Assembly (NCBI GenBank): GCA_963837715.1
Contig: CAWIOF010000003.1
Coordinates: forward strand, 124,001 to 188,000
Reading direction: 5' to 3'
Length of the DNA: 64,000 nt
DNA from: JANYLB01 sp963837715
GTDB taxonomy: Bacteria > Actinomycetota > Acidimicrobiia > IMCC26256 > JANYLB01
Made by a program: the position numbers and the translations under genes. Below the pieces are notes generated by a model, which was not told where the DNA came from, searched no databases, and saw nothing but the letters and a program-made list of their open reading frames with translations. Of the stretch, positions 35,397 through 42,352 are shown one piece after another; within the stretch, counting starts at the first letter, position 1, and each line of letters starts with the position of its first letter.

Positions 35397-36595
35397 TGGA
35401 GCCCGACATCCGAGCGATCACCCCGAAGACCCTCCCCGCCTACCAACTCACGGATGCGCGCGGGTTCTCGGCGCCGTTCGAGCGTGGACCCGACGACCCG
35501 TGGTCGAACCTCGATCTCGACCGTGCCATCGGCGTGTTCGACGGCGACGACGTCGTGGGCATCGGGCGGAACTACTCACTCGATCTCACCGCGCCCGGTG
35601 GCGTCGGGCTCCCCGTCGCGGGCGTCAGCTGGATCGCGGTCCTCCCGACGCACCGCCGGCGGGGGATCCTGCGCTCGATGATGCAGCGACTGCTCCGTGA
35701 TGCGTGCGAACACGAGGAGTCGGCGCTGATACTCACGGCATCCGACGCCCGGATCTACGGACGCTTCGGCTACGGCGTCGCGACCACCGTCCTCGGGATC
35801 GAGCTCGAGCGTCGCCGGGTGGAATGGCGCGACCGCGCGCCGGGGCGAGTCCGGTTCGTCTCCCCGGAGGAAGCGCGAGTGATCGCGCCCGGCGTCTTCG
35901 AACGGGTCCGGCGCGATCGCGCCGGCGCGGTCTCCCGGCCCGACGCGTGGTGGGACGGGGAGTGGTGGGACCCGCGCGACCACGCCCCGCGCTTCGACGT
36001 CGTGTTCGACGGCGACGACGGCCCCGAGGGATTCGCGCTCTACGGCGTCGACGGTTCGTGGTCGGAGGGGGAGTCGACCAAGACGCTCTCCGTACGCGAT
36101 TTCATCGCGGCCACACCGGAGGCCTCGGCCGGGCTCTGGCAGTTCCTGACCACCGTCGATCTCATCCGCACGATCCGGGCGTGGAACGTCCCGGTCGACA
36201 CCGAGCTGCCGTGGATGCTGGCCGACCCGCGGGCGATGAAGGTCACGAGCCGACGCGACTTCGTCTGGCTCCGCCCGGTCGACGTGCGAACGTTGCTCGC
36301 CTCCCGCACCTATGCAGTCGACGGCCGCCTCGTGCTCGAGGTGATCGACGACGGCCCCGCAGCCGGCCGCTATGAGCTCGACGGCGGCCCCGACGGCGCG
36401 GCGTGCACCCACACCGACCTCGATCCGCACCTCGTGCTCGACGCGGCCGCGTTGGGGATGATCGCGCTCGGCGGCACTCGCCCGTCGGTGCTGGCCCGCG
36501 CGGGCCGGATCGACGCGCCCGAGATCACCGCCCCCACGTTCGCCGACGTGATGTTCGGCACCGAACGCGACCCGGCCGCCCTCACCTGGTTCTAG
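35396..36595 (+). CDS. Eis-like GNAT N-acetyltransferase
   Basis: 399 aa, the Eis size and architecture: an N-terminal GNAT domain with acetyl-CoA loop (VSWIAVLPTHRRRGILRSMM), the second GNAT half with ARIYGRFGYGVAT containing the Tyr used as general acid in Eis, and a C-terminal SCP2-like domain (YELDGGPDGAACTHTD). The protein ends in Phe (ALTWF), as Eis does, whose terminal carboxylate serves as base. Eis enzymes acetylate amines, including aminoglycosides; the natural substrate here is unknown. Coupled to the MFS gene by overlap. Its stop abuts the repeat cluster. Confidence 0.87.
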   Translation: MEPDIRAITPKTLPAYQLTDARGFSAPFERGPDDPWSNLDLDRAIGVFDGDDVVGIGRNYSLDLTAPGGVGLPVAGVSWIAVLPTHRRRGILRSMMQRLLRDACEHEESALILTASDARIYGRFGYGVATTVLGIELERRRVEWRDRAPGRVRFVSPEEARVIAPGVFERVRRDRAGAVSRPDAWWDGEWWDPRDHAPRFDVVFDGDDGPEGFALYGVDGSWSEGESTKTLSVRDFIAATPEASAGLWQFLTTVDLIRTIRAWNVPVDTELPWMLADPRAMKVTSRRDFVWLRPVDVRTLLASRTYAVDGRLVLEVIDDGPAAGRYELDGGPDGAACTHTDLDPHLVLDAAALGMIALGGTRPSVLARAGRIDAPEITAPTFADVMFGTERDPAALTWF

Positions 36596-36605
36596 CTGGC
36601 TCGAT

Positions 36606-36845
36606 GGTCGAATCCGCTGCGGAGGCTCGACCGCTCACCCGAGCATGTCCCGCCGCCTCCGCTCCTTCTCCTGCCCGCTGGTCGAATCCGCTGCGGAGGC
36701 TCGACCGCTCACCCGAGCATGTCCCGCGCTGCGTGTCCGCCGCCTCCGCTCCTTCTCCGGCCTGCTGGTCGAATCCGCTGCGGCGGCTCGACCGCTCACC
36801 CGTGCACGTCCCGCGCTGCGTGTCCGCCGCCTCCGCTCCTTCTCC
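36606..36845. repeat. Three tandem copies of an ~80-bp dispersed intergenic repeat
   Basis: Copies at 36606-36671 (13 bp shorter), 36680-36758 and 36767-36845, separated by 8 bp. Each starts with GGTCGAATCCGCTGCGG, continues CTCGACCGCTCACC and ends CCGCCTCCGCTCCTTCTCC. Inner arms GCGGAGGC and GCCTCCGC can pair. Further copies are at 41.1, 45.3, 58.0, 62.2 and 63.5 kb. The cluster fills the whole gap between the convergent acetyltransferase and dehydrogenase stops; no gene is seen in it. Confidence 0.9.
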
Positions 36846-37576
36846 TAGCTCCAGCCGGAGCCGGCGCCGGTGACCATGCCGAACGGTCCGGCCGGCCACC
36901 GGAAGCAGTCGACCATGAGCTGGTCGACCTCCTCTGCGGTGGCGATGCCCTCGTCGACCACCTTCTGGGCCTCGGCGACCATTGCGAAGTAGACGCGGTT
37001 CGCGACGAAGCCCCACGCCATCGCGGTGTCGCGCACGACGATCGGATGCTTGCCGCACACGTTCGCGACCTCGCGGACCGCGGCAGTCGTCGCGTCGGAC
37101 GTGTCTCGCGTCGTCACGATCTCCGCGAGCTTCATCACCGGCGCGGGTGACGCCCAGTGCCAGCCGATCACCCGGTCGGGTCGGTCGGTGGCGGCGGCGA
37201 GCGCCTGGATCGGGAACCCCGACGTGTTCGACGCGAGGATCGTCGCCTCGGGTGCGACGCGGTCGAGATCGCGGAACACCTTGATCTTGAGGTCGAGGCG
37301 TTCGGGCACGGCCTCGATCACGAGGTCGGTGGTCGCGGCTGCCTCGAACGAATCGGTGAACGTGAGTCGTTCGAGCGCGGCATCGGCGTCGGCGCGGGTG
37401 AGCTTGCCCCGCGCCACACCCGAGTCGAGTCCGTAGCGACCGGTCGTGACGTGGCCGCGCGCAGCCTCGAGGGCCTCAGGCGCGAGGTCGTAGCAGTGCG
37501 TCTCGTACCCGGCGGCCGCGGTGACCTGCGCGATCCCTGCACCCATGACTCCCGCACCCAACACGCCGATCTTCAT
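36845..37576 (-). CDS. 3-hydroxyacyl-CoA dehydrogenase, C-terminally short
   Basis: NAD-dependent L-3-hydroxyacyl-CoA dehydrogenase of fatty-acid oxidation. Rossmann start KIGVLGAGVMGAGIAQVTAAAG, EAVPERLDLKIKVFRDLD, SNTSGFPIQALA and the catalytic His in VIGWHWASPAPVMKLAEIV. The helical C-terminal domain begins (FVANRVYFAMVAEAQKVVDEG) but stops at about residue 243, after AGPFGMVTGAGSGWS, whereas family members run to about 280. The TAG stop lies exactly at the edge of the repeat cluster, so truncation by repeat insertion is likely. It overlaps the DAHP-synthase stop (ATGA), placing it behind the aromatic attenuator. Confidence 0.85.
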   Translation of the reverse strand: MKIGVLGAGVMGAGIAQVTAAAGYETHCYDLAPEALEAARGHVTTGRYGLDSGVARGKLTRADADAALERLTFTDSFEAAATTDLVIEAVPERLDLKIKVFRDLDRVAPEATILASNTSGFPIQALAAATDRPDRVIGWHWASPAPVMKLAEIVTTRDTSDATTAAVREVANVCGKHPIVVRDTAMAWGFVANRVYFAMVAEAQKVVDEGIATAEEVDQLMVDCFRWPAGPFGMVTGAGSGWS

Positions 37577-38442
37577 GCGCTGACCTCGGTTCGTCCCATC
37601 CAGTGACCCAGTTCCGACAGCTTGGCACCGAGCGCGACGATCTCGTCGGGCAGCAGGGCCTGGGGACCGTCGCAGCGGGCCGAACCTGGATCGGCGTGGA
37701 CGTCGATCATCACACCGTCGGCACCCACCGCGACCGCCGCCAGCGCCATCGGCGCGACGAGCATGCGGTTCCCGGTCCCGTGCGACGGGTCGACGATGAC
37801 GGGGAGGTGCGAACGAGCCTGGACGACGGGGACCGCCGAGAGGTCGAGCGTGTTGCGGGTCGAGGGTTCGAACGTCCGGATGCCGCGTTCGCACAGGATG
37901 ATGTCGAGACTCCCCGAGTCGGCGATGTACTCCGCCGCGAGCAACCACTCCTCGATCGTCGCCGCGAGTCCCCGCTTCAGCATCACGGGCTTCCCCGACT
38001 TGGCGCACTCCTTCAGCAGTTCGAAGTTCTGCATGTTGCGCGCGCCCACACGCACCACGTCGACGACGTCGGCGATCACTTCGAGGTGGGCGGCATCGAG
38101 GACCTCCGCGACCCACGGGAGACCGAAACGCCGCCGTTGTTCGGCGACGATCTCGACGCCCTCGGCACCGAGGCCCTGGAACGAGTACGGCGACGACCGG
38201 TGCTTGTAGAGGTCACCGCGCAACATCGTGGCCCCGGCGGCCACGGCGGCCTCACACGCGGCTGCGACCTGTTCGGGTGTCTCCACCGCGCACGGACCCG
38301 CGATCAGGGTGAACGTCCCTGCGCCGACGAACTGGTCGCCGACCCGCACACTCGTGCGGCCGGCCGACCCGAGGCGGGCGACCAGTGGATGTCCGGCCAG
38401 CGGTTGACCGCTGGTCGGGTGGAGGGGCGGTTCGGACGACAT
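37573..38442 (-). CDS. aroF: 3-deoxy-D-arabino-heptulosonate 7-phosphate synthase (DAHP synthase, type I-beta)
   Basis: First enzyme of the shikimate pathway, condensing phosphoenolpyruvate and erythrose 4-phosphate. 289 aa of the KDO8P-synthase-like class: TLIAGPCAVETPEQV (PEP site), MLRGDLYKHRSSPYSFQGLG, KPVMLKRGLAATIEEWL, ILCERGIRTFEPSTRNTLDL and VIVDPSHGTGNR. Start ATG 38442 behind AAGGAA. The upstream 180 bp carry a leader peptide rich in aromatic codons, an antiterminator and a terminator, so expression is set by the supply of charged Phe/Trp/Tyr tRNA. Confidence 0.95.
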   Translation of the reverse strand: MSSEPPLHPTSGQPLAGHPLVARLGSAGRTSVRVGDQFVGAGTFTLIAGPCAVETPEQVAAACEAAVAAGATMLRGDLYKHRSSPYSFQGLGAEGVEIVAEQRRRFGLPWVAEVLDAAHLEVIADVVDVVRVGARNMQNFELLKECAKSGKPVMLKRGLAATIEEWLLAAEYIADSGSLDIILCERGIRTFEPSTRNTLDLSAVPVVQARSHLPVIVDPSHGTGNRMLVAPMALAAVAVGADGVMIDVHADPGSARCDGPQALLPDEIVALGAKLSELGHWMGRTEVSA

Positions 38443-38498
38443 CGACGTTCCTTTCGAGTGCGAGGCATTGGTTGGCGCACGGAACGGCCCGGAACGCG

Positions 38499-38527
38499 AA
38501 AAACCCCGGCCTCTCGGCCGGGGCATC
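38499..38527 (-). terminator. Intrinsic terminator of the aroF attenuator, with antiterminator arm
   Basis: On the minus strand an 8-bp perfect stem CCCCGGCC, tetraloop GAGA, GGCCGGGG is followed by TTTTT. Its 5' half is also part of GATGCCCCGG, which is exactly complementary to CCGGGGCATC inside the leader-peptide coding sequence (38579-38588). The two structures exclude each other, the hallmark of ribosome-mediated attenuation. Confidence 0.9.
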
Positions 38528-38550
38528 TCCCTGCGGACCTTCGTGCGCCG

Positions 38551-38625
38551 CTAGAGACGGCGGCACAAGGGCCCGGGGGATGCCCCGGTGCCGAAGTACC
38601 AACCGAAGGAGGAGCGGCTGCACAT
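38551..38625 (-). CDS. Aromatic leader peptide of the aroF attenuator
   Basis: 24-codon reading frame with ATG and TAG, 109 bp before the aroF start. Residues 7-11 are F-G-W-Y-F, so codons for all three aromatic amino acids stand together, followed by a short Gly/Pro/Arg-rich end. A ribosome stalled on these codons for lack of charged tRNA would leave the downstream antiterminator arm (38579-38588) free; a ribosome that reaches the stop would cover it and allow the terminator. Function is regulatory; the peptide itself is not expected to have a role. Confidence 0.88.
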   Translation of the reverse strand: MCSRSSFGWYFGTGASPGPLCRRL

Positions 38626-38711
38626 GGTGGCCTGACTCTACTCCAGCCCCGGATCAGGTGAAACGGCCTTTCCCGAACTGTCCCCCGGGGTTCAGCTCGT
38701 GGTCACCCGGT

Positions 38712-38811
38712 AGCTCGATGCGCCTGCTCCGGCAGCTCGATGCGCCTGTTCCGGCAGCTCGATGCGCCTGTTCCGGCAGCTCGATGCGCCTATTCCGGCA
38801 GCTCGATGCGC
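38712..38811. repeat. 22-bp tandem repeat derived from a gene's stop region
   Basis: Four full and one half unit of AGCTCGATGCGCCTGTTCCGGC in direct tandem, with single-base differences. The innermost unit encodes, on the minus strand, the last codons of the DUF2342 gene (ARIELPE and stop). The array therefore arose by repeated duplication of the 3' end of that gene. There are no spacers, so it is not a CRISPR array. Confidence 0.9.
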
Positions 38812-40067
38812 GCGAGCCAGAGGCCGGGCGCCTCGAGCTCGGCGGGGGTCGGGAGCATCGTCTCGGCTTCCCAGAGGCGGTTGAGGCCGTCGAGGCCCGC
38901 CCGCTCGACGACGCCGAGGCAGAAGGCCTGGCCCTGCTCCGAGTGGGCGCGATCGAGTTGGAGCCCGAGCAGGCCCTCGATGAAGCGGCCCGCCTCTCCG
39001 CTCTCGACCCGGTGCCGGGCGAGTGCCTCGTGCACCTGGCCGAACGAACCGGTGAGGCGGGTCCCGATGCCCTGGACGACGACCTCGGCGTAGCCCTCGA
39101 GCACCGACGTCACGGCCTGCAGGCGACCGAGGATCGCCTCCTGGGCCGGAGAGCGCATCGCTCCGAGGAGGGCTTCGGGATGCTCGGTGATCCCACTCAT
39201 CGACGACGGATCGGTCGGGTCGAATCCGCCGAGCTGACTCTCCAGGGCGTCGCGGTCGAGCTCGTAGGCCGACACGTACTCGGTTGCCAGAGCCACGAGC
39301 TTCGGTTGCACCCACGGGACCGACCGTTCGGCGGCGCGCACGACTTCGTGCAGCGCGACGACGAAGCGCAGGTCGTTGCGGTCGAGTGACCATGCGCTCT
39401 CGAACTCGTCGAGGTTGGCGACGACGAAGCACAAGCTCGGCGCGTCGGAGGCGGGGAGCGGCAGGTCGTACCGACCGAGCGCGTGCTGCGCGAGGTATCC
39501 GACCATCGAGCCCGCCTGCACCCCGAGCAGCACCGGCGCCATCATCCCCATGAGGCCGGAGAGCGCGTCGCCGCCCATCGGCATCCCGAACGCGCCCATC
39601 GCCCCCATCTCGGGTGGCAGCTCCTCGCCGGCCGACTCCTCGACGATCGCGGCGCGGAACGTGACCGCGAGCGCTTCGAGCACCGGCGCGAGCGCGTCGA
39701 GGTGGAGCTGGGCCCATTCGGCGCGGCCGAGCACGCGCAGCGGGGCGGAGTACGTGGCCGTGAGTCCGGTCTCGGCGACGACATGGGTCTGCGCGGCGCG
39801 CACCAGCTCCTCGAGCTGGCTCCGGTCGGCGGCCGACACGGGCGCGTCGGGGATCCCGCCTTCGCCGAGCGCGACCGACGTGGCCATCTGCCGGGCGATG
39901 TCCCAGTTCACCGGGCCGTCGGACTGGAGCATCCGCACGACCTCGTTGAGATCGATCTTCGACAGGTCGAACCCGCCCGGTCCGAAGGGATTCATCGGCT
40001 CGTTCGACGGGTGCGAACCCTGGGTCGGATCGTCGTCGGGATCTCCGAATTGAGGGTCGTCGCTCAC
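38790..40067 (-). CDS. DUF2342 / zincin-like protein (F420-associated family)
   Basis: 425 aa soluble protein of the actinobacterial zinc-dependent metalloprotease-like family (TIGR03624/DUF2342). Acidic, Pro-rich N-terminus; Met/Gly-rich stretch near 155-180 (MGAMGAFGMPMGGDALSGLMG); the metal-motif region reads VVALHEVVRAAERS, where the usual HExxH appears as HEVVR, so the second His is absent and catalysis is doubtful. C-terminal HRVESGEAGRFIEGLLG is typical. Biochemical role of the family is not established. Divergent from the epimerase with 11 bp between starts. Confidence 0.8.
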   Translation of the reverse strand: MSDDPQFGDPDDDPTQGSHPSNEPMNPFGPGGFDLSKIDLNEVVRMLQSDGPVNWDIARQMATSVALGEGGIPDAPVSAADRSQLEELVRAAQTHVVAETGLTATYSAPLRVLGRAEWAQLHLDALAPVLEALAVTFRAAIVEESAGEELPPEMGAMGAFGMPMGGDALSGLMGMMAPVLLGVQAGSMVGYLAQHALGRYDLPLPASDAPSLCFVVANLDEFESAWSLDRNDLRFVVALHEVVRAAERSVPWVQPKLVALATEYVSAYELDRDALESQLGGFDPTDPSSMSGITEHPEALLGAMRSPAQEAILGRLQAVTSVLEGYAEVVVQGIGTRLTGSFGQVHEALARHRVESGEAGRFIEGLLGLQLDRAHSEQGQAFCLGVVERAGLDGLNRLWEAETMLPTPAELEAPGLWLARIELPE

Positions 40068-40078
40068 GCGGTCAGTCT

Positions 40079-41113
40079 ATGGACGTGTCGGACGTCGTCG
40101 TCACCGGGATCGCAGGGCTCCTCGGACAGCGGTTGCTGCCGCGCCTCGACGCCTCCCCGGCGGTCGGGCGGGTGGTCGGGCTCGACGTCCGCGACCCCGA
40201 ACGGCGGATCGGGCGGCTCGAGATGCACCGGGTCGACATCGCCACCGCCGACCTCGAGCCGCTCCTCGAGGGCGTCGAGATGATCGTCCACCTCGCGTCG
40301 ATCGTGGATCCGCTGCCCGACGACTCGTTCGAGACCCGCGTGAACGTCGAGGGCACCCGGCGGGTCCTCGACGCCGCGACCCGGGCCGGGGTGAAGAAGA
40401 TCGTGCGGGTGTCGACGGCCGCCGTCTACGGAGCCTGGCCGGGCAACCCGATCCCACTCACCGAGGACGCGCCGCTCCGACCGAACCCGGGGTTCGGGCC
40501 CGGCGTGCAGGGTGCCGAGGTCGAGCGGATGCTCGCCCAGTGGCGCGACGACGTTCCCGGTGCCGTCACGACGACGCTGCGCGCCGCGCCGGTGCTCGGG
40601 CGGGGCGCACGCCACCTCTGGGCCCGGCTGCTGTCGGGTCGCCCGGCGATCAGCGTGCGGGGCGCGGCGCCGCCCGTGCAGACCGTCCACGCCGACGACG
40701 TCGCCGACGCGCTGCTGCTCGCGGTGGAACGGGATCTCCCGGGTGTGTTCAACGTCGCGGCCGACGGCTGGCTCGACGCCGAAGCAGCGACCGCGCTCCG
40801 GCGCCGTCCTGCTGCGGCGGTTCCGGCCGAACTGCTGTCTCGTGCGTTGCGCCGCCTCTGGTCGACCGGCCTCGGCGACGTTCCCGCGGAGGCACTGCCG
40901 TACCTCACCTATCCCTGGGTGCTGGCCAACGATCGGCTCCGGGCCGAGGGCTGGGTGCCGCAGCACACGAACGAAGAGACCCTCATCGAGACGGTCGCCG
41001 CGCTCACGAAGCCGTTCCCCAAGACCAAGGTCGCACTCGGTGCAGTTGGTCTCGCCGGTGCCGCCGCCGCGGTGGGCGGGGGCGTCGTCCTCTGGCGCAA
41101 CCGCCGAGGCTAA
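40079..41113 (+). CDS. NAD-dependent epimerase/dehydratase (extended SDR)
   Basis: 344 aa. N-terminal nucleotide fold with VVVTGIAGLLGQRLLPRL, a modified TGxxGxxG, then VHLASIVDPL, VNVEGTRRVLDAATRAGVKK, and the active-site Ser and YxxxK-type region VSTAAVYGAWPGNPIPLTE in which the Tyr is followed by GAWPG rather than the usual K spacing. A C-terminal hydrophobic segment (VALGAVGLAGAAAAVGGGVVLW) followed by RNRRG is probably a membrane anchor, unusual for this family. Substrate unknown. A repeat copy begins four bases after its stop. Confidence 0.82.
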   Translation: MDVSDVVVTGIAGLLGQRLLPRLDASPAVGRVVGLDVRDPERRIGRLEMHRVDIATADLEPLLEGVEMIVHLASIVDPLPDDSFETRVNVEGTRRVLDAATRAGVKKIVRVSTAAVYGAWPGNPIPLTEDAPLRPNPGFGPGVQGAEVERMLAQWRDDVPGAVTTTLRAAPVLGRGARHLWARLLSGRPAISVRGAAPPVQTVHADDVADALLLAVERDLPGVFNVAADGWLDAEAATALRRRPAAAVPAELLSRALRRLWSTGLGDVPAEALPYLTYPWVLANDRLRAEGWVPQHTNEETLIETVAALTKPFPKTKVALGAVGLAGAAAAVGGGVVLWRNRRG

Positions 41114-41116
41114 CCA

Positions 41117-41196
41117 GGAGAAGAAGCGGAGGCGGCGGACAGCCGCGACCAGTGCGGGAACGGGTGAGCGGTCGAGTCGCCGCAGCGGATTCGACC
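41117..41196 (-). repeat. Dispersed intergenic repeat, copy B
   Basis: Same family as the 36.6-kb cluster in reverse orientation: read on the minus strand it begins GGTCGAATCCGCTGCGGCG and ends GCCGCCTCCGCTTCTTCTCC. It fills the gap between the convergent epimerase and siroheme-decarboxylase stops; the latter's TGA is two bases from the repeat edge. Confidence 0.88.
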
Positions 41197-41197
41197 G

Positions 41198-42304
41198 TCA
41201 AGATGCGAGGTGCGCGTCGCGCCAGGTGTTCCACTCGGGCGTGAAGTAGCGCAGGCGGGTCTTCTTGTACTCCTTGATCGACCAGAGCAGCGCGTGTTCG
41301 TCGACGCCGGTCTCGGTGCGGATCGCGTCGATGATCGCTTCGCAGTCGCGTGCGTTGCGCCCGTGCACCATCGTGAACACCGTGTAGGGCCAGTCGTCGT
41401 AGGTGGGCCGCCGGTAGCAGTGGCTCACCGCGGCGAAGCCGGCCATCTGCGGGCCGATCTCGGGGAGGTCGGCCTCGGGGACGGCCCAGACGCCCATCGC
41501 GTTGGCCTTGAAGCCGGCACTGCGGTGGTTCATGACCGCGGCGAGGCGCCGCATGAGCTTGCGGTCCTTGAACGACTGCAGCAACTCGAGCACGGTGGCG
41601 CCGTCGACGCCGAAGCGCGCACCCTGGGCCGCGAACGGTTCCTCGACGAGCGGGAGGTCGTCCTGCAACACGCTGATCGCCGCGACCTCGAGCTCCGACA
41701 GTTCGGGAGCCTGCATGTCGGGGCGGCGCTCCGGTTGCTCGTGGGCGAGCACCTCCGCCTTGGCATTCGCCTTGGCGGTACCGGTCATGTCGAGCTTCAC
41801 GCCGATCTTGTAGAGCACGAGGGTCGGCAGCTTGCGGGTGACCCTCGAGCCGGACGCGGCGTGCAACACGTCGAGGTGGGCGTCGAAGTCTTCACCCGGT
41901 GGGGTGGCCAGCGTGTACCAGAGGTTGTAGTCGTGGTTGCGCTTGTAGTTGTGACTCACGCCGGGGTGGGCACTGATGATCTCGGCCGCTTCGTCGATGT
42001 GATCGGGGTCGACCTTGGCGGCCACGAGCGCGGAGTTGTAGCCGAGGGCGCGGGTGTCGAAGATCGCCGAGAGCTGGCGCAGCACGCCGAGCTCCTTCAC
42101 CTTCCCGAGACGCTCCAGCACCTCCCGCTCGGTGATCCCGAGGCGGTCGCCGAGCGCCGCGTAGGGCCGGTCGACCAGGGGGAAGTCCCACTGGACCGCG
42201 TTGAGCAGCTCCTTGTCGACATCGTCGAGCTGATCCTCGGGCCGGGGCTCACCGGATCGCGATGCTTCGGGTGGCGCGGGAGACGGAGATGAAGAAGTGG
42301 TCAC
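41198..42304 (-). CDS. Fused siroheme decarboxylase AhbA-AhbB (Lrp/AsnC-like)
   Basis: 368 aa made of two homologous halves, each an Lrp/AsnC-type helix-turn-helix followed by a ligand domain. First half: DKELLNAVQWDFPLVDRPYA, GITEREVLERLGKVKELGVL, VSHNYKRNHDYNLWYTL. Second half: ISVLQDDLPLVEEPFAAQG, LAAVMNHRSAGFKANAMGVW, VSHCYRRPTYDDWPYTVFTM with the His/Tyr pattern of AhbB. AhbA and AhbB together convert siroheme to didecarboxysiroheme for alternative haem or haem d1. Normally two proteins; here a single chain. No other haem gene is nearby, and a DNA-binding role cannot be ruled out. Confidence 0.87.
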   Translation of the reverse strand: MTTSSSPSPAPPEASRSGEPRPEDQLDDVDKELLNAVQWDFPLVDRPYAALGDRLGITEREVLERLGKVKELGVLRQLSAIFDTRALGYNSALVAAKVDPDHIDEAAEIISAHPGVSHNYKRNHDYNLWYTLATPPGEDFDAHLDVLHAASGSRVTRKLPTLVLYKIGVKLDMTGTAKANAKAEVLAHEQPERRPDMQAPELSELEVAAISVLQDDLPLVEEPFAAQGARFGVDGATVLELLQSFKDRKLMRRLAAVMNHRSAGFKANAMGVWAVPEADLPEIGPQMAGFAAVSHCYRRPTYDDWPYTVFTMVHGRNARDCEAIIDAIRTETGVDEHALLWSIKEYKKTRLRYFTPEWNTWRDAHLAS

Positions 42305-42352
42305 CGGGCCAGTCTCGCACCGTTGGTGGGAGCGAGCCGAGTCGTCACCGGG

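Noticed and set aside
36606..36845. Insertion sequence or transposon
   Set aside because: No transposase frame, no terminal repeats with target duplication seen, and the copies are short and tied to gene ends. Treated as a REP-like repeat instead.
37573..38116. Longer N-terminus for the 3-hydroxyacyl-CoA dehydrogenase reaching into aroF
   Set aside because: The Rossmann fold starts at the ATG at 37576, and upstream in-frame sequence is aroF read in another frame.
38712..38811. CRISPR array
   Set aside because: Units are contiguous without spacers and derive from the end of the neighbouring gene; no cas gene is near.
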